From positions 186,001 to 250,000 of the forward strand of contig NZ_FNIX01000001.1 in NCBI RefSeq assembly GCF_900104175.1: DNA of 64,000 nucleotides, written 5' to 3'. Below the pieces are notes generated by a model. It saw only the letters and a list, made by a program, of their open reading frames with translations. It was not told the DNA's origin and did no database searches. Shown here in pieces: positions 34,641-44,810 of the stretch; positions within the stretch are counted from its first letter, which is position 1, and each line of letters begins with the position of its first letter. Made by a program: the position numbers and the translations under genes. This stretch comes from Lentzea jiangxiensis (GTDB taxonomy: Bacteria; Actinomycetota; Actinomycetes; Mycobacteriales; Pseudonocardiaceae).

Positions 34641-34906
34641 TTTCTTCGGGCGAACTGTGCGGCAGCTCACGCCGGGCAGTTCGCCGGGAACCGGGGAACG
34701 AGTACGCGTCGGCGAATCCCTTGCCGGACAATGGAACCGGCGCCGCCGTCGCTCCACGCACGACGGACGGGGCAGCTCGCCGGTCAAGATCCGGACGTGA
34801 TCTGGGACCAAGTCGCCCACCCCGATTTGGAGTGCCTCACGACCGTGTGGCATTCTTTACGGGTTGCTCGACGAAGGCCGGGTCGCATCCGTGCGTGCTC
34901 GAACCC
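34641..34906. other. Non-coding part of the tuf-rpsJ gap
   Basis: No supported gene lies in these 266 bases. An alternative promoter-like pair, TTGGAG-18-CATTCT (34827-34856), is present but has a weak -10. The rest of the gap (to 35166) is the S10 operon leader. Confidence 0.5.
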
Positions 34907-34936
34907 TTCGACCGAGCGTCCGCGCCCTGTTAGTGA
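34907..34936 (+). promoter_or_regulatory. Candidate S10 operon promoter
   Basis: TTCGAC (34907-34912), 18 bases, TAGTGA (34931-34936). It would produce a leader of about 225 bases. The evidence is moderate; see also the weaker pair at 34827-34856. Confidence 0.38.
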
Positions 34937-35029
34937 ACGCCTCCTTGCGGAGATGGGCATCAGGGTGCATGGGCTGTGGTAGGCCCAATCCCACCGGGGA
35001 GACCTTGCGTGGGACCGGTATGCGCACCG

Positions 35030-35054
35030 GGCGCGACACGCCCGACCGCGTGGA
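35030..35054 (+). promoter_or_regulatory. rpsJ leader element shared with rpsL
   Basis: GCGACACGCCCGACC (35034-35048) is identical to the rpsL leader motif. The hairpin GGGCG-CGACA-CGCCC (35030-35044) has the same five-pair stem as in rpsL; alternatively CACGC (38-42) can pair with GCGTG (49-53). Confidence 0.6.
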
Positions 35055-35166
35055 CCGGGCACCATGACACTTCAACAGGGGCGGAGCGCGCCAAGAGGCT
35101 GTAACAGGCCTCATCCGAGGCACCGCACCGCAGCGGTTACGAGAAGCAGAGGAACGGCAAGCCATC

Positions 35167-35472
35167 ATGGCGGGACAAAAGATCCGCATCCGGCTCAAGG
35201 CCTACGACCACGAGGCGATCGACGCGTCTGCGCGCAAGATCGTTGAGACCGTGACGCGCACCGGCGCTCGGGTTGTCGGGCCCGTGCCGCTGCCCACTGA
35301 GAAGAACGTGTACTGCGTCATCCGCTCGCCGCACAAGTACAAGGACTCGCGCGAGCACTTCGAGATGCGCACGCACAAGCGGCTGATCGACATCCTCGAC
35401 CCGACGCCGAAGACGGTGGACGCGCTCATGCGCATCGACCTGCCGGCCAGCGTCGACGTCAACATCCAGTAA
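35167..35472 (+). CDS. rpsJ: 30S ribosomal protein S10
   Basis: S10 belongs to the 30S head and also partners NusB/NusG in antitermination. The 101-residue protein starts [20 protein letters not shown] and contains the tRNA-loop region [20 protein letters not shown]. First gene of the S10 operon, with a long leader holding the element shared with rpsL. Confidence 0.98.
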   Translation: MAGQKIRIRLKAYDHEAIDASARKIVETVTRTGARVVGPVPLPTEKNVYCVIRSPHKYKDSREHFEMRTHKRLIDILDPTPKTVDALMRIDLPASVDVNIQ

Positions 35473-35499
35473 GCGTTGGGCGCGGAGAGTAACGGACCA

Positions 35500-36150
35500 A
35501 TGTCTGACAGGCAGATGAAGGGCATCCTGGGCACCAAGCTCGGCATGACTCAGGTCTTCGACGAGAACAACCGGGTCGTCCCGGTGACCGTCGTCAGGGC
35601 TGAGCCCAATGTCGTGACCCAGGTTCGCACCGAGGAGAAGGACGGCTACACCGCCGTCCAGCTGGCGGCCGGCGCGATTGACCCGCGCAAGGTCAACAAG
35701 CCCGTCGCGGGCCACTTCGCCAAGGCCGGGGTCACGCCCCGTCGCCACCTGGTGGAGCTGCGCACGGCGGACGCCGGCGAGTACACGGTCGGCCAGGAGA
35801 TCACCGCTGAGGTGTTCGAGGCCGGCGCTGTTGTCGACATCACCGGCACCAGCAAGGGCAAGGGCACCGCGGGTGTCATGAAGCGCCACAACTTCCGGGG
35901 CCTCGGCTCCAGCCACGGCACCCAGCGCAAGCACCGCTCGCCGGGTTCCATCGGTGGCTGCGCCACTCCGGGTCGCGTCTTCAAGGGTCTGCGCATGGCC
36001 GGCCGCATGGGCCACGAGCGCGTCACGACCCAGAACCTGAAGGTGCACAAGATCGACGCCGAGAACGGCCTGCTGCTCATCAAGGGCGCTGTTCCCGGCC
36101 CCAAGGGTGGTCTGGTGTTCGTCCGGACTGCCGCGAAGGGTGGTGCCTGA
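35500..36150 (+). CDS. rplC: 50S ribosomal protein L3
   Basis: L3 is an early assembly protein near the peptidyl transferase centre. The 216-residue product starts [20 protein letters not shown] and has the signature [21 protein letters not shown] region in the central extension. ATG 35500 was chosen; the ORF is open for eight codons upstream, but the family N-terminus fits here. A second ATG at 35515 is possible. Its stop shares one base with the rplD start. Confidence 0.97.
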   Translation: MSDRQMKGILGTKLGMTQVFDENNRVVPVTVVRAEPNVVTQVRTEEKDGYTAVQLAAGAIDPRKVNKPVAGHFAKAGVTPRRHLVELRTADAGEYTVGQEITAEVFEAGAVVDITGTSKGKGTAGVMKRHNFRGLGSSHGTQRKHRSPGSIGGCATPGRVFKGLRMAGRMGHERVTTQNLKVHKIDAENGLLLIKGAVPGPKGGLVFVRTAAKGGA

Positions 36151-36836
36151 TGTCGACGGTTGAGATCCGTACGCCGGACGGTGCGTCCGCCGGCACGGTC
36201 GAGCTCCCCTCGGCTGTCTTCGACGCGCAGGCGAACGTCGCGCTGCTGCACCAGGTCGTGGTGGCCCAGCAGGCCGCCGCTCGCCAGGGCACGCACTCGA
36301 CGAAGACCCGCGGCGAGGTCTCCGGTGGTGGCAAGAAGCCGTACCGCCAGAAGGGCACCGGTCGCGCCCGCCAGGGTTCGACGCGTGCTCCGCAGTTCGC
36401 CGGCGGTGGCGTCGTCCACGGCCCGCAGCCGCGTGACTACTCGCAGCGGACGCCCAAGAAGATGAAGGCCGCCGCTCTGCGTGGCGCCCTCTCCGACCGG
36501 GCCCGCGCCAACCAGGTGCACGTCGTGTCCGGCCTGGTGGACGGGGACACCCCGTCGACCAAGACCGCGCGCAAGGTCCTGGAGTCGGTCACCCAGGCCC
36601 GTCGCGTTCTCGTGGTGCTCAACCGCACCGACGAGGTCGCGTGGGTCAGCGTGCGCAACCTGCCGCACGTGCACGTGATCGCGCCCGACCAGCTCAACAC
36701 CTACGACGTGCTCGTCAACGACGACGTGGTGTTCACCAAGGACTCGCTCGACGTGTTCCTCGCCAGCAAGGCCCAGTCGGGTTCTGGCTCGGCCGAGGCC
36801 ACGGCGACCGTGGTGGACGAGGAGGCCTCGAAGTGA
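36150..36836 (+). CDS. rplD: 50S ribosomal protein L4
   Basis: L4 lines the exit tunnel with its extended loop ([20 protein letters not shown], about 63-82). The 228-residue protein ends in a Ser/Ala/Glu tail common in actinobacteria. In E. coli L4 represses its own operon; nothing in the sequence shows that here. ATG overlaps the rplC stop by one base, and its own stop overlaps the rplW GTG. Confidence 0.97.
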   Translation: MSTVEIRTPDGASAGTVELPSAVFDAQANVALLHQVVVAQQAAARQGTHSTKTRGEVSGGGKKPYRQKGTGRARQGSTRAPQFAGGGVVHGPQPRDYSQRTPKKMKAAALRGALSDRARANQVHVVSGLVDGDTPSTKTARKVLESVTQARRVLVVLNRTDEVAWVSVRNLPHVHVIAPDQLNTYDVLVNDDVVFTKDSLDVFLASKAQSGSGSAEATATVVDEEASK

Positions 36837-37132
36837 TCCCCGACCACAGGGACGTCCTGCTCGCGCCCGTGATCTCCGAGAAGTCCTACGGACTGCTCGA
36901 GGAGAACAAGTACACCTTCCTGGTGGCTCCGGGCTCGAACAAGACGCAGATCAAGATCGCCGTGGAGAAGGTCTTCGGCGTGAAGGTCGTCAGCGTCAAC
37001 ACCATCAACCGGCAGGGCAAGCGCAAGCGCACCCGCACCGGGTTCGGCAAGCGCAAGGACACGAAGCGCGCGATCGTGACCCTGTCTTCGGACAGCAAGC
37101 CGATCGAGATCTTCGGCGGCCCTGCCGCCTGA
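36833..37132 (+). CDS. rplW: 50S ribosomal protein L23
   Basis: L23 lies at the tunnel exit and docks trigger factor and SRP. The 99-residue product has [17 protein letters not shown] and [20 protein letters not shown]. The GTG start (giving [14 protein letters not shown]) overlaps the rplD stop by four bases; further upstream the frame shadows rplD. Confidence 0.97.
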   Translation: MIPDHRDVLLAPVISEKSYGLLEENKYTFLVAPGSNKTQIKIAVEKVFGVKVVSVNTINRQGKRKRTRTGFGKRKDTKRAIVTLSSDSKPIEIFGGPAA

Positions 37133-37151
37133 TGACGAGGACTGCGTAGAG

Positions 37152-37985
37152 ATGGGCATTCGCAAGTACAAGCCGACGACCCCCGGTCGTCGCGGTGCGA
37201 GCGTCTCCGACTTCGCCGAGATCACTCGGTCGACTCCGGAGAAGTCGCTGATCCGTCCGCTGCACAAGCTGGGCGGCCGCAACGCGTCGGGCAAGATCAC
37301 CACGCGGCACAAGGGTGGCGGTCACAAGCGGGCATACCGCCTGATCGACTTCCGTCGCAACGACAAGGACGGCGTGCCGGCCAAGGTCGCTCACATCGAG
37401 TACGACCCCAACCGCACCGCGCGCATCGCGCTGCTGCACTACGCGGACGGCGAGAAGCGCTACATCATCGCCCCGGAGAAGCTCAAGCAGGGTGACACGG
37501 TTGAGAACGGCCCCAAGGCCGACATCAAGCCGGGCAACAACCTGCCGCTGCGCAACATCCCGGTCGGTTCCGTGATCCACGCGATCGAGCTCCGCCCCGG
37601 CGGCGGCGCGAAGATCGCCCGCTCCGCCGGTGCCTCGGTGCAGCTCGTGGCGAAGGACGGCCCGTACGCCCAGCTGCGGATGCCTTCGGGCGAGATCCGC
37701 AACGTGGACGTGCGCTGCCGCGCCACGCTCGGCGAGGTCGGCAACAAGGAGCACCAGAACATCAACTGGGGCAAGGCCGGCCGCATGCGGTGGAAGGGCA
37801 AGAAGCCCACCGTCCGCGGTGTCGCCATGAACCCCGTTGACCACCCGCATGGTGGTGGTGAAGGTAAGACCTCCGGTGGTCGCCACCCGGTCAACCCGGC
37901 TGGTAAGCCCGAAGGCCGTACCCGCCGCCGTAAGCCAAGCGACAAGCTCATCGTCCGGCGTCGTCGCACCGGTAAGAAGCGCTGA
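37152..37985 (+). CDS. rplB: 50S ribosomal protein L2
   Basis: L2 is needed for subunit association and peptidyl transfer. The 277-residue protein starts [20 protein letters not shown] and contains the conserved [20 protein letters not shown] near the C-terminus, including the functionally important histidine ([11 protein letters not shown]). Ribosome-binding site GAGGA 16 bases upstream; normal length. Confidence 0.98.
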   Translation: MGIRKYKPTTPGRRGASVSDFAEITRSTPEKSLIRPLHKLGGRNASGKITTRHKGGGHKRAYRLIDFRRNDKDGVPAKVAHIEYDPNRTARIALLHYADGEKRYIIAPEKLKQGDTVENGPKADIKPGNNLPLRNIPVGSVIHAIELRPGGGAKIARSAGASVQLVAKDGPYAQLRMPSGEIRNVDVRCRATLGEVGNKEHQNINWGKAGRMRWKGKKPTVRGVAMNPVDHPHGGGEGKTSGGRHPVNPAGKPEGRTRRRKPSDKLIVRRRRTGKKR

Positions 37986-38003
37986 GCAGGGAGGGAGTGA
38001 AGG

Positions 38004-38285
38004 ATGCCTCGCAGCCTTAAGAAGGGTCCCTTCGTCGACGACCACCTGCTCAAGAAGGTGGACGTCCAGAACGAAGCGGGCAAGAAGACCGTCATCAAGA
38101 CGTGGTCCCGCCGGTCCACGATCATCCCGGACATGCTCGGCCACACCATCGCGGTGCACGACGGTCGCAAGCACGTCCCGGTGTTCGTGACCGAGGCGAT
38201 GGTCGGGCACAAGCTGGGCGAGTTCGCCCCGACCCGCACCTTCAAGGGTCACATCAAGGACGACCGGAAGTCTCGTCGCCGCTAG
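38004..38285 (+). CDS. rpsS: 30S ribosomal protein S19
   Basis: S19 pairs with S13 in the 30S head near the A site. The 93-residue product starts [20 protein letters not shown] and has [20 protein letters not shown]. Eighteen bases after rplB, with a GGGAGGGAG ribosome-binding site. Confidence 0.98.
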   Translation: MPRSLKKGPFVDDHLLKKVDVQNEAGKKTVIKTWSRRSTIIPDMLGHTIAVHDGRKHVPVFVTEAMVGHKLGEFAPTRTFKGHIKDDRKSRRR

Positions 38286-38319
38286 GCGTCGAACTGAGAA
38301 GAGCAAGGGAAAAGCAGCG

Positions 38320-38718
38320 ATGAACGCCCGTAAGGACGCTGAGGCGCAGGAGTTTCCGCGCGCCGTGGCTCGGGCTCGCTACGTCCGCGACACCCCCATG
38401 AAGGTCCGTCGCGTCGTCGAGCTCATCAAGGGTCGTAACGCCAGCGAGGCCCTGGCCGTGCTCCAGTTCGCGCCCCAGGCCGCCTCTGAGCCGGTCGCGA
38501 AGGTGCTCGCCAGCGCCATGGCCAACGCCGAGAACAACCTGTCCCTGGACCCCGCCACCCTCTGGGTGTCGGCGGCCTTTGTGGACGAGGGTCCGACCCT
38601 CAAGCGTTTCCGCCCGCGTGCCCAGGGCCGCGCGTACCGGATCCGCAAGCGGACGAGCCACATCACCATCGAGGTGGAGTCTCGTCCCAAGAAGACCAGC
38701 GCGAAGGGAACGCGGTAG
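38320..38718 (+). CDS. rplV: 50S ribosomal protein L22
   Basis: L22 contributes the beta-hairpin loop at the tunnel constriction (macrolide-resistance site). The 132-residue product has [19 protein letters not shown] and the loop region [19 protein letters not shown], both unaltered. The last base of its TAG is the first base of the rpsC GTG. Confidence 0.97.
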   Translation: MNARKDAEAQEFPRAVARARYVRDTPMKVRRVVELIKGRNASEALAVLQFAPQAASEPVAKVLASAMANAENNLSLDPATLWVSAAFVDEGPTLKRFRPRAQGRAYRIRKRTSHITIEVESRPKKTSAKGTR

Positions 38719-39551
38719 TGGGCCAGAAGATCAACCCGCACGGCTTCCGGCTGGGGATCACCACCGACTGGAAGTCCCGCTGGTACGCAGACAAGCAGTA
38801 CGCCGAGTACGTGGCGGAGGACGTCAAGATCCGCCGCCTGCTCAGCAAGGGCATGGAGCGTGCCGGCATCTCCAAGGTGGAGATCGAGCGGACCCGTGAC
38901 CGGGTGCGCGTCGACATCCACACCGCCCGGCCGGGCATCGTCATCGGCCGTCGCGGTGCCGAGGCGGACCGCATCCGCGGTGAGCTCGAGAAGCTCACCA
39001 AGAAGCAGGTCCAGCTGAACATCCTCGAGGTCAAGAGCCCCGAGTCGGACGCGCAGCTCGTGGCACAGGGTGTCGCCGAGCAGCTGTCCAACCGCGTCGC
39101 CTTCCGGCGCGCGATGCGCAAGGCCATCCAGTCGGCCATGCGTTCGCCGCAGGTCAAGGGCATCCGCGTGCAGTGCGGCGGTCGCCTCGGCGGCGCCGAG
39201 ATGTCCCGCTCGGAGCACTACCGCGACGGCCGCGTGCCGCTGCACACGCTCCGCGCCAACATCGACTACGGCTTCTTCGAGGCCCGCACCACGTTCGGCC
39301 GGATCGGCGTGAAGGTGTGGATCTACAAGGGCGACATCGTCGGTGGCATCTCCGCCAAGCGCGCGCTCGACGCGGCTGCGCCTTCGCAGGCCGACCGCGC
39401 CCCGCGCCGCGACCGTGGCGAGCGTCCGAACCGGGCCCGTCGCTCCGGTGCCAGCGGCACCACCGCGACGAGCACCGAGGCCGGCCGTGCCGCAGCTGAC
39501 GCTTCCGCGTCGGCCGAGGCCCCGGCTGCTGCAGAGAAGACGGAGAGCTGA
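38718..39551 (+). CDS. rpsC: 30S ribosomal protein S3
   Basis: S3 lies at the mRNA entry tunnel; it has a KH domain ([20 protein letters not shown], about 73-92). The 277-residue form includes a C-terminal extension of about 60 residues rich in Ala, Arg and Ser, usual for actinobacteria and probably disordered. GTG start directly at the rplV stop. Confidence 0.97.
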   Translation: MGQKINPHGFRLGITTDWKSRWYADKQYAEYVAEDVKIRRLLSKGMERAGISKVEIERTRDRVRVDIHTARPGIVIGRRGAEADRIRGELEKLTKKQVQLNILEVKSPESDAQLVAQGVAEQLSNRVAFRRAMRKAIQSAMRSPQVKGIRVQCGGRLGGAEMSRSEHYRDGRVPLHTLRANIDYGFFEARTTFGRIGVKVWIYKGDIVGGISAKRALDAAAPSQADRAPRRDRGERPNRARRSGASGTTATSTEAGRAAADASASAEAPAAAEKTES

Positions 39552-39554
39552 GTC

Positions 39555-39974
39555 ATGCTCATCCCTCGTAGGGTCAAGCACCGCAAGCAGCACCACCCCA
39601 AGCGGTCGGGTGCTGCCAAGGGCGGCACGAAGGTCACCTTCGGCGAGTACGGCATCCAGGCTCTCGAGCCGGCGTACGTCACCAACAGGCAGATCGAGTC
39701 CGCTCGTATCGCCATCACGCGCCACATCCGTCGTGGCGGCAAGGTCTGGATCAACATCTTCCCGGACCGTCCGCTGACGAAGAAGCCGGCCGAGACCCGC
39801 ATGGGTTCCGGTAAGGGTTCGCCGGAGTGGTGGGTGGCCAACGTCAAGCCGGGTCGCGTCCTCTTCGAGATGGCCTTCCCGAACGAGCAGGTCGCTCGCG
39901 AGGCGCTCCGCCGCGCGATCCACAAGCTCCCGATGAAGTGCCGCATCGTTACGCGTGAGGGTGGTGAGTTCTGA
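39555..39974 (+). CDS. rplP: 50S ribosomal protein L16
   Basis: L16 organises the A-site tRNA region. The 139-residue protein starts [19 protein letters not shown] and contains [19 protein letters not shown], the family signature. It begins three bases after rpsC and overlaps rpmC by one base. Confidence 0.98.
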   Translation: MLIPRRVKHRKQHHPKRSGAAKGGTKVTFGEYGIQALEPAYVTNRQIESARIAITRHIRRGGKVWINIFPDRPLTKKPAETRMGSGKGSPEWWVANVKPGRVLFEMAFPNEQVAREALRRAIHKLPMKCRIVTREGGEF

Positions 39975-40216
39975 TGGCAGCGGGTACCACCGCTTCCGAG
40001 CTGCGTGAGCTCACCGAGGAAGAGCTCGTGTTGCGTCTGAAGGAGTCGAAGGAAGAGCTCTTCAACCTTCGCTTCCAGATGGCCACGGGCCAGCTCGACA
40101 ACAACCGGCGGCTGCGCACGGTCCGGCACGACATCGCCCGGATCTACACCGTGATGCGGGAGCGGGAGCTCGGACTCTCCGCTTCGCCGGATTCCACTGG
40201 TGAGGGTGCGGCATGA
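39974..40216 (+). CDS. rpmC: 50S ribosomal protein L29
   Basis: L29 is a small helical protein at the tunnel exit. The 80-residue product has [20 protein letters not shown] and [20 protein letters not shown], the L29 signature. Its stop overlaps the rpsQ ATG (ATGA). Confidence 0.97.
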   Translation: MAAGTTASELRELTEEELVLRLKESKEELFNLRFQMATGQLDNNRRLRTVRHDIARIYTVMRERELGLSASPDSTGEGAA

Positions 40217-40494
40217 CCGAAAGCAACGAAGTCCAGACCGAGAAGCGCAACGACCGCAAGGTCCGCGAGGGCCTCGTCGTGTCCGACAAGATGGACAAGA
40301 CGATCGTCGTGGCGCTCGAGGACCGCAAGAAGCACCCGCGTTACTCCAAGATCATGCGCTCCACCACCAAGGTGAAGGTGCACGACGAGGAGAACGCGGC
40401 GGGCGTCGGCGACCGCGTCCTGCTCATGGAGACCCGACCGCTGTCGGCGACCAAGCGCTGGCGGCTCGTCGAGATCCTCGAGAAGGCCAAGTAA
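40213..40494 (+). CDS. rpsQ: 30S ribosomal protein S17
   Basis: S17 is an OB-fold primary binder of 16S rRNA. The 93-residue product has [20 protein letters not shown] and [20 protein letters not shown]. Translationally coupled to rpmC; last gene before a 70-base gap that may hold a weak hairpin. Confidence 0.97.
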   Translation: MTESNEVQTEKRNDRKVREGLVVSDKMDKTIVVALEDRKKHPRYSKIMRSTTKVKVHDEENAAGVGDRVLLMETRPLSATKRWRLVEILEKAK

Positions 40495-40564
40495 GTCCTT
40501 TCTAGACAGACCGAGCCCGTCGGGTCGGAAATCCGGCGGGCCAGGAATGGTCAGGAGCAAGTAA

Positions 40565-40933
40565 GTGATTCAGCAGGAGTCGCGGCTTCGTGTCGCCGAC
40601 AACACTGGTGCGAAGGAAATCCTTTGCATCCGTGTTCTCGGTGGTTCGGGCCGCCGCTACGCGGGCATCGGCGACATCATCGTCGCGACCGTCAAGGACG
40701 CGATCCCCGGTGCCGGCGTGAAGAAGGGTGACGTCGTCAAGGCCGTCATCGTCCGCACCGTCAAGGAGCGCCGTCGTCCGGATGGCTCGTACATCCGCTT
40801 CGACGAGAACGCCGCCGTGCTCATCAAGAACGACAACGAGCCCCGCGGCACCCGCATCTTCGGCCCGGTCGGTCGTGAGCTGCGCGACAAGAAGTTCATG
40901 AAGATCATCTCGCTGGCTCCGGAGGTGCTCTGA
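40565..40933 (+). CDS. rplN: 50S ribosomal protein L14
   Basis: L14 lies at the subunit interface and binds the silencing factor RsfS. The 122-residue product starts [20 protein letters not shown] and contains [23 protein letters not shown] start. Confidence 0.98.
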   Translation: MIQQESRLRVADNTGAKEILCIRVLGGSGRRYAGIGDIIVATVKDAIPGAGVKKGDVVKAVIVRTVKERRRPDGSYIRFDENAAVLIKNDNEPRGTRIFGPVGRELRDKKFMKIISLAPEVL

Positions 40934-40935
40934 CC

Positions 40936-41250
40936 ATGAAGGTGAAGAAGGGCGACACGGTCGTCGTCATCGCCGGCAAGGACAAGGGCGCGAAGGGCAA
41001 GGTCATCCAGGCCTACCCGGAGACCGGCAAGGTCCTGGTCGAGGGCGTCAACCGGATCAAGAAGCACACCAAGATCACGCAGACCCAGCGTGGCGCGCAG
41101 TCCGGTGGCATCGTGACCCAGGAAGCCCCGATCAACGTCTCCAACGTGATGGTGGTCGACTCGGACGGCAAGCCGACCCGTGTTGGTTACCGTACGAGCG
41201 ACGAGGGCAAGCGGGTCCGCATTTCCCGTCGTAACGGGAAGGACATCTGA
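40936..41250 (+). CDS. rplX: 50S ribosomal protein L24
   Basis: L24 is an assembly initiator with a KOW motif ([20 protein letters not shown], residues 5-24). Length 104 residues. Two bases after rplN. Confidence 0.98.
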   Translation: MKVKKGDTVVVIAGKDKGAKGKVIQAYPETGKVLVEGVNRIKKHTKITQTQRGAQSGGIVTQEAPINVSNVMVVDSDGKPTRVGYRTSDEGKRVRISRRNGKDI

Positions 41251-41252
41251 TC

Positions 41253-41816
41253 ATGACTACCGCAGAGAAGATCATCCCGCGGCTCAAGACGCGCTACCGC
41301 TCGGAGATCACCGGCGAGCTGCAGAAGCAGTTCAACTACGCCAACGTGATGCAGATCCCGGGCGTCGTGAAGGTCGTCGTCAACATGGGTGTCGGCGACG
41401 CCGCCCGTGACGGCAAGCTGATCGAGGGTGCCGTCAAGGACCTCTCGATCATCACCGGCCAGCGCCCCGAGGTCCGTCGGGCCCGCAAGTCCATCGCGCA
41501 GTTCAAGCTGCGCGAGGGCATGCCGATCGGCGCGCGCGTCACGCTGCGCGGCGACCGCATGTGGGAGTTCCTGGACCGCCTGCTGACGATCGCTCTCCCG
41601 CGCATCCGCGACTTCCGCGGTCTCTCGGGCAAGCAGTTCGACGGCAACGGCAACTACACGTTCGGTCTGAACGAGCAGTCGATGTTCCACGAGATCGACC
41701 CCGACTCGATCGACCGTCCCCGCGGCATGGACATCACCGTCGTCACCACCGCCACGAACGACGAGGAGGGCCGGGCGCTGCTGAAGCACCTGGGCTTCCC
41801 GTTCAAGGAGAACTGA
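41253..41816 (+). CDS. rplE: 50S ribosomal protein L5
   Basis: L5 binds 5S rRNA and contacts P-site tRNA. The 187-residue product has [20 protein letters not shown] and [20 protein letters not shown], both signatures. Two bases after rplX. Confidence 0.98.
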   Translation: MTTAEKIIPRLKTRYRSEITGELQKQFNYANVMQIPGVVKVVVNMGVGDAARDGKLIEGAVKDLSIITGQRPEVRRARKSIAQFKLREGMPIGARVTLRGDRMWEFLDRLLTIALPRIRDFRGLSGKQFDGNGNYTFGLNEQSMFHEIDPDSIDRPRGMDITVVTTATNDEEGRALLKHLGFPFKEN

Positions 41817-41820
41817 GTCG

Positions 41821-42006
41821 ATGGCCAAGAAGGCGTTGATCAACAAGGCCGCGAAGAAGCCGAAGTTCAAGGTCCGGGGCTACACCCGGTGCCAGCGTTG
41901 CGGCCGCCCCCACGCGGTGTTCCGCAAGTTCGGCCTCTGCCGGATCTGCCTGCGCGAGATGGCTCACCGCGGTGAGCTGCCTGGCGTGAGCAAGTCCAGC
42001 TGGTAA
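41821..42006 (+). CDS. rpsN: 30S ribosomal protein S14, zinc-binding type
   Basis: The 61-residue zinc-containing S14 (type Z): two CxxC pairs, CQRC at residues 24-27 and CRIC at 40-43, form the zinc site. Actinobacteria often also carry a longer, zinc-free S14 elsewhere under Zur control; this copy in the spc operon is the zinc form. A hairpin GCCTCCC/GGGAGGC (42054-42074) lies in the gap to rpsH. Confidence 0.97.
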   Translation: MAKKALINKAAKKPKFKVRGYTRCQRCGRPHAVFRKFGLCRICLREMAHRGELPGVSKSSW

Positions 42007-42127
42007 TTCCAAGCTCCACTACTTCGCTGTAGGCCCGCACACGACCGTCCCGCGCCTCCCTCCTCGGGGGAGGCCGGGTCTGGACCCTGAGCGGCGAACC
42101 GCAGCGAGAAAGGTTGACCAGGTCACC

Positions 42128-42526
42128 ATGACGATGACCGACCCGATCGCAGACATGCTCACTCGTCTGCGGAACGCGAACTCGGCTTACCACGACAAGG
42201 TCGTGATGCCGCACTCGAAGCTGAAGGCCAACATCGCCGAGATCCTCAAGCGCGAGGGCTACATCGCCTCGTACCGCGACGAGGAGGGCGAGGTCGCGAA
42301 GAACCTCGTCGTCGAGCTGAAGTACGGCCCGAACCGTGAGCGCAGCATCGCCGGCCTCCGCCGCGTGTCGAAGCCCGGCCTGCGCGTGTACGCGAAGTCC
42401 ACCGGCCTGCCGCGAGTTCTCGGCGGTCTTGGTGTGGCGATCATTTCGACCTCTGGCGGTCTCATGACCGACCGCCAGGCCAACAAGGCAGGCGTGGGCG
42501 GAGAAGTCCTCGCCTACGTTTGGTAA
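42128..42526 (+). CDS. rpsH: 30S ribosomal protein S8
   Basis: S8 is a primary 16S rRNA binder and, in E. coli, the spc operon repressor. The 132-residue product has [20 protein letters not shown] and [20 protein letters not shown], both typical. A second ATG two codons in (42134) is possible. Confidence 0.98.
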   Translation: MTMTDPIADMLTRLRNANSAYHDKVVMPHSKLKANIAEILKREGYIASYRDEEGEVAKNLVVELKYGPNRERSIAGLRRVSKPGLRVYAKSTGLPRVLGGLGVAIISTSGGLMTDRQANKAGVGGEVLAYVW

Positions 42527-42538
42527 GGGGGAGTAGAC

Positions 42539-43078
42539 ATGTCGCGCATCGGTAAGCAGCCGATCATTGTCCCCTCCGGGGTCGACGTGAACATCGCCGG
42601 CCAGGACGTCAGCATCAAGGGCCCGAAGGGCACCCTGACGCTGACGATCGCTGAGCCGATCAGCCTGGAGAAGGCTGAGGACGGCACGCTCGAGGTGAAG
42701 CGTCCGAACGACGAGCGCCGCAACCGCGCGCTCCACGGCCTGTCGCGCACGCTGGTGCACAACATGGTCGTCGGCGTGACCCAGGGTTACGAAAAGAAGA
42801 TGGAGATCCACGGCGTCGGTTACCGCGTCGCGCTCAAGGGCTCTGAGCTCGAGTTCGCGCTCGGTTACTCGCACCCCGTCAAGGTGGAGGCCCCCGCGGG
42901 CATCACCTTCGCGGTCGAGACCCCGACCCGCTTCTCCGTTTCGGGTATCGACAAGCAGCTGGTCGGTGAGGTCGCCGCCAACATCCGGAAGCTGCGCAAG
43001 CCCGACCCGTACAAGGGCAAGGGCGTCCGTTACTCGGGCGAGAAGATCCGTCGCAAGGTCGGAAAGACGGGTAAGTGA
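42539..43078 (+). CDS. rplF: 50S ribosomal protein L6
   Basis: L6 is located near the sarcin-ricin loop. The 179-residue product starts [20 protein letters not shown] and has the C-terminal signature [18 protein letters not shown]. Its stop is one base before the rplR start. Confidence 0.98.
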   Translation: MSRIGKQPIIVPSGVDVNIAGQDVSIKGPKGTLTLTIAEPISLEKAEDGTLEVKRPNDERRNRALHGLSRTLVHNMVVGVTQGYEKKMEIHGVGYRVALKGSELEFALGYSHPVKVEAPAGITFAVETPTRFSVSGIDKQLVGEVAANIRKLRKPDPYKGKGVRYSGEKIRRKVGKTGK

Positions 43079-43079
43079 C

Positions 43080-43481
43080 ATGAGCGAGTCGACTGTTACG
43101 AAGCGCAAGCCGGTGGGCAAGGACATCTCCACCAGGCGTCGTGTTGCGAAGGCCCGTCGCCACTTCCGCCTCCGCAAGAAGGTCAACGGTACCGCCGAGC
43201 GTCCGCGCCTGGTCGTGCACCGTTCGTCGAAGCACATCACCGTGCAGATCATCGACGACCTCAAGGGCCACACGATCGCGTCCGCGTCCTCCATGGAGGC
43301 CGACGTCCGTGCCCTCGAGGGCGACAAGAAGGCCCGTGCGGCCAAGGTCGGCCAGCTGGCCGCGGCCCGTGCCAAGGACGCCGGCGTCACGGCGGTCGTG
43401 TTCGACCGCGGCGGCAACGCGTACCACGGCCGCATCGCCGCTCTGGCTGACGCCGCTCGCGAGGCGGGGCTGGAGTTCTGA
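43080..43481 (+). CDS. rplR: 50S ribosomal protein L18
   Basis: L18 binds 5S rRNA with L5. The 133-residue product has [20 protein letters not shown] and [20 protein letters not shown]. The frame is open further upstream within rplF, but only this ATG gives an L18 N-terminus. Confidence 0.97.
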   Translation: MSESTVTKRKPVGKDISTRRRVAKARRHFRLRKKVNGTAERPRLVVHRSSKHITVQIIDDLKGHTIASASSMEADVRALEGDKKARAAKVGQLAAARAKDAGVTAVVFDRGGNAYHGRIAALADAAREAGLEF

Positions 43482-43515
43482 CAATGATCATTACCGGAAT
43501 TGAGAGGGACGCCTG

Positions 43516-44124
43516 ATGCCAGGACGTACGCGTCGCGAAGGCGGCGGGGGCGAGCGCGGAGAGCGCCGCGACCGTCGTGACGGCGGCCGCGGCGGCGCGG
43601 CCCAGGAGAAGACCCCCCACCTCGAGCGCGTGGTTGCGATCAACCGCGTCTCCAAGGTGGTCAAGGGTGGTCGTCGGTTCAGCTTCACCGCCCTCGTGGT
43701 GGTGGGTGACGGCGACGGCATGGTCGGCGTCGGCTACGGCAAGGCCAAGGAAGTTCCCGCGGCCATCGCCAAGGGTGTCGAGGAAGCGAAGAAGAACTTC
43801 TTCCGCGTTCCCCGCATCGCCGGCACCATCCCCCACCCGATCCAGGGTGAGAAGGCCGCTGGTGTGGTCCTGCTGCGTCCGGCCTCGGCCGGTACCGGTG
43901 TCATCGCGGGTGGCGCTGTCCGCGCCGTCCTCGAGTGCGCCGGCGTGCACGACGTGCTGTCGAAGTCGCTCGGCTCCGACAACGCGATCAACATCGTGCA
44001 CGCGACCGTGGCGGCCCTCAAGGGTCTGCAGCGTCCCGAAGAGGTCGCGGCCCGTCGTGGCCTGCCCCTCGAGGACGTGGCTCCCGCCGGCATGATCCGC
44101 GCTCGCGCGGGCCAGGGGGTCTGA
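43516..44124 (+). CDS. rpsE: 30S ribosomal protein S5
   Basis: S5 acts at the mRNA entry site and in fidelity; spectinomycin-resistance changes map to its loop. The 202-residue protein has an Arg/Gly-rich N-terminal extension (about 1-35), then [20 protein letters not shown] (the loop region is unaltered) and the C-terminal domain. Confidence 0.97.
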   Translation: MPGRTRREGGGGERGERRDRRDGGRGGAAQEKTPHLERVVAINRVSKVVKGGRRFSFTALVVVGDGDGMVGVGYGKAKEVPAAIAKGVEEAKKNFFRVPRIAGTIPHPIQGEKAAGVVLLRPASAGTGVIAGGAVRAVLECAGVHDVLSKSLGSDNAINIVHATVAALKGLQRPEEVAARRGLPLEDVAPAGMIRARAGQGV

Positions 44125-44126
44125 TC

Positions 44127-44312
44127 ATGGCTCAGCTGAAGATCACCCAGGTCCGCAGCACCATCGGTACCAAGCACAACCACCGCGAGTCGATGCGCAC
44201 CCTCGGGCTGCGCAAGATCCGCCAGTCGGTCGTGCGTGAGGACACCCCCCAGGTTCTCGGCCTGATCAACGCCGTGCGCCACCTGGTGGTTGTCGAGGAG
44301 GTCCAGTCGTGA
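44127..44312 (+). CDS. rpmD: 50S ribosomal protein L30
   Basis: The 61-residue product [20 protein letters not shown]...  matches L30 ([21 protein letters not shown] centre and the terminal VRHLVVVEE). It begins two bases after rpsE and overlaps rplO by four bases. Not all bacteria have L30; actinobacteria do. Confidence 0.97.
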   Translation: MAQLKITQVRSTIGTKHNHRESMRTLGLRKIRQSVVREDTPQVLGLINAVRHLVVVEEVQS

Positions 44313-44752
44313 CCATCAAGATTCACGATCTGCGTCCGGCCCCCGGAGCCAAGACCGCCAAGACCCGCGTCGGTCGTGGTGAGGGCTCCAAGGGCAAGAC
44401 CGCCGGCCGCGGCACGAAGGGCACGGGCGCTCGCAAGAACGTCTCGCCGCGCTTCGAGGGTGGCCAGATGCCGCTGCACATGCGGCTGCCGAAGCTCAAG
44501 GGCTTCCGCAACCCGTTCCGCACCGAGTACCAGGTCGTGAACGTGTCCGACATCGCTGCCTCGTTCCCCGAGGGCGGTTCGGTCGACGTTCCGGCGCTGG
44601 TCCTGGCCGGGCTGGTCCGCAAGGGCTCGCTCGTCAAGGTGCTGGGCAACGGTGAGGTCAGCGTCAAGCTGGACGTCACCGCCGACAAGTTCTCCAAGTC
44701 CGCTGTGGAGAAGCTGGCCGCTGCTGGTGGTTCTTCCACCGTGGCGTCCTGA
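44309..44752 (+). CDS. rplO: 50S ribosomal protein L15
   Basis: L15 is a late-assembly protein with a long Gly/Arg/Lys-rich N-terminal extension ([20 protein letters not shown]) that threads into the subunit. Length 147 residues. GTG start overlaps rpmD. It closes this transcription block; a strong terminator follows. Confidence 0.97.
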   Translation: MTIKIHDLRPAPGAKTAKTRVGRGEGSKGKTAGRGTKGTGARKNVSPRFEGGQMPLHMRLPKLKGFRNPFRTEYQVVNVSDIAASFPEGGSVDVPALVLAGLVRKGSLVKVLGNGEVSVKLDVTADKFSKSAVEKLAAAGGSSTVAS

Positions 44753-44773
44753 CGTTTCCTTCCGGGACGTTGT

Positions 44774-44809
44774 CGAAGGGCCCCGAGGCTTTCGCCTCGG
44801 GGCCCTTCG
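44774..44809 (+). terminator. Terminator after rplO
   Basis: A 16-bp perfect stem, CGAAGGGCCCCGAGGC and its complement, with a TTTC loop, 21 bases after the rplO stop. The tail is not T-rich, but the stem is very stable. Confidence 0.85.
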
Positions 44810-44810
44810 G

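Noticed and set aside
34864-35067. Short plus-strand frame in the rpsJ leader
   Set aside because: No ribosome-binding site or recognisable protein; it overlaps the promoter and the hairpin element shared with rpsL.
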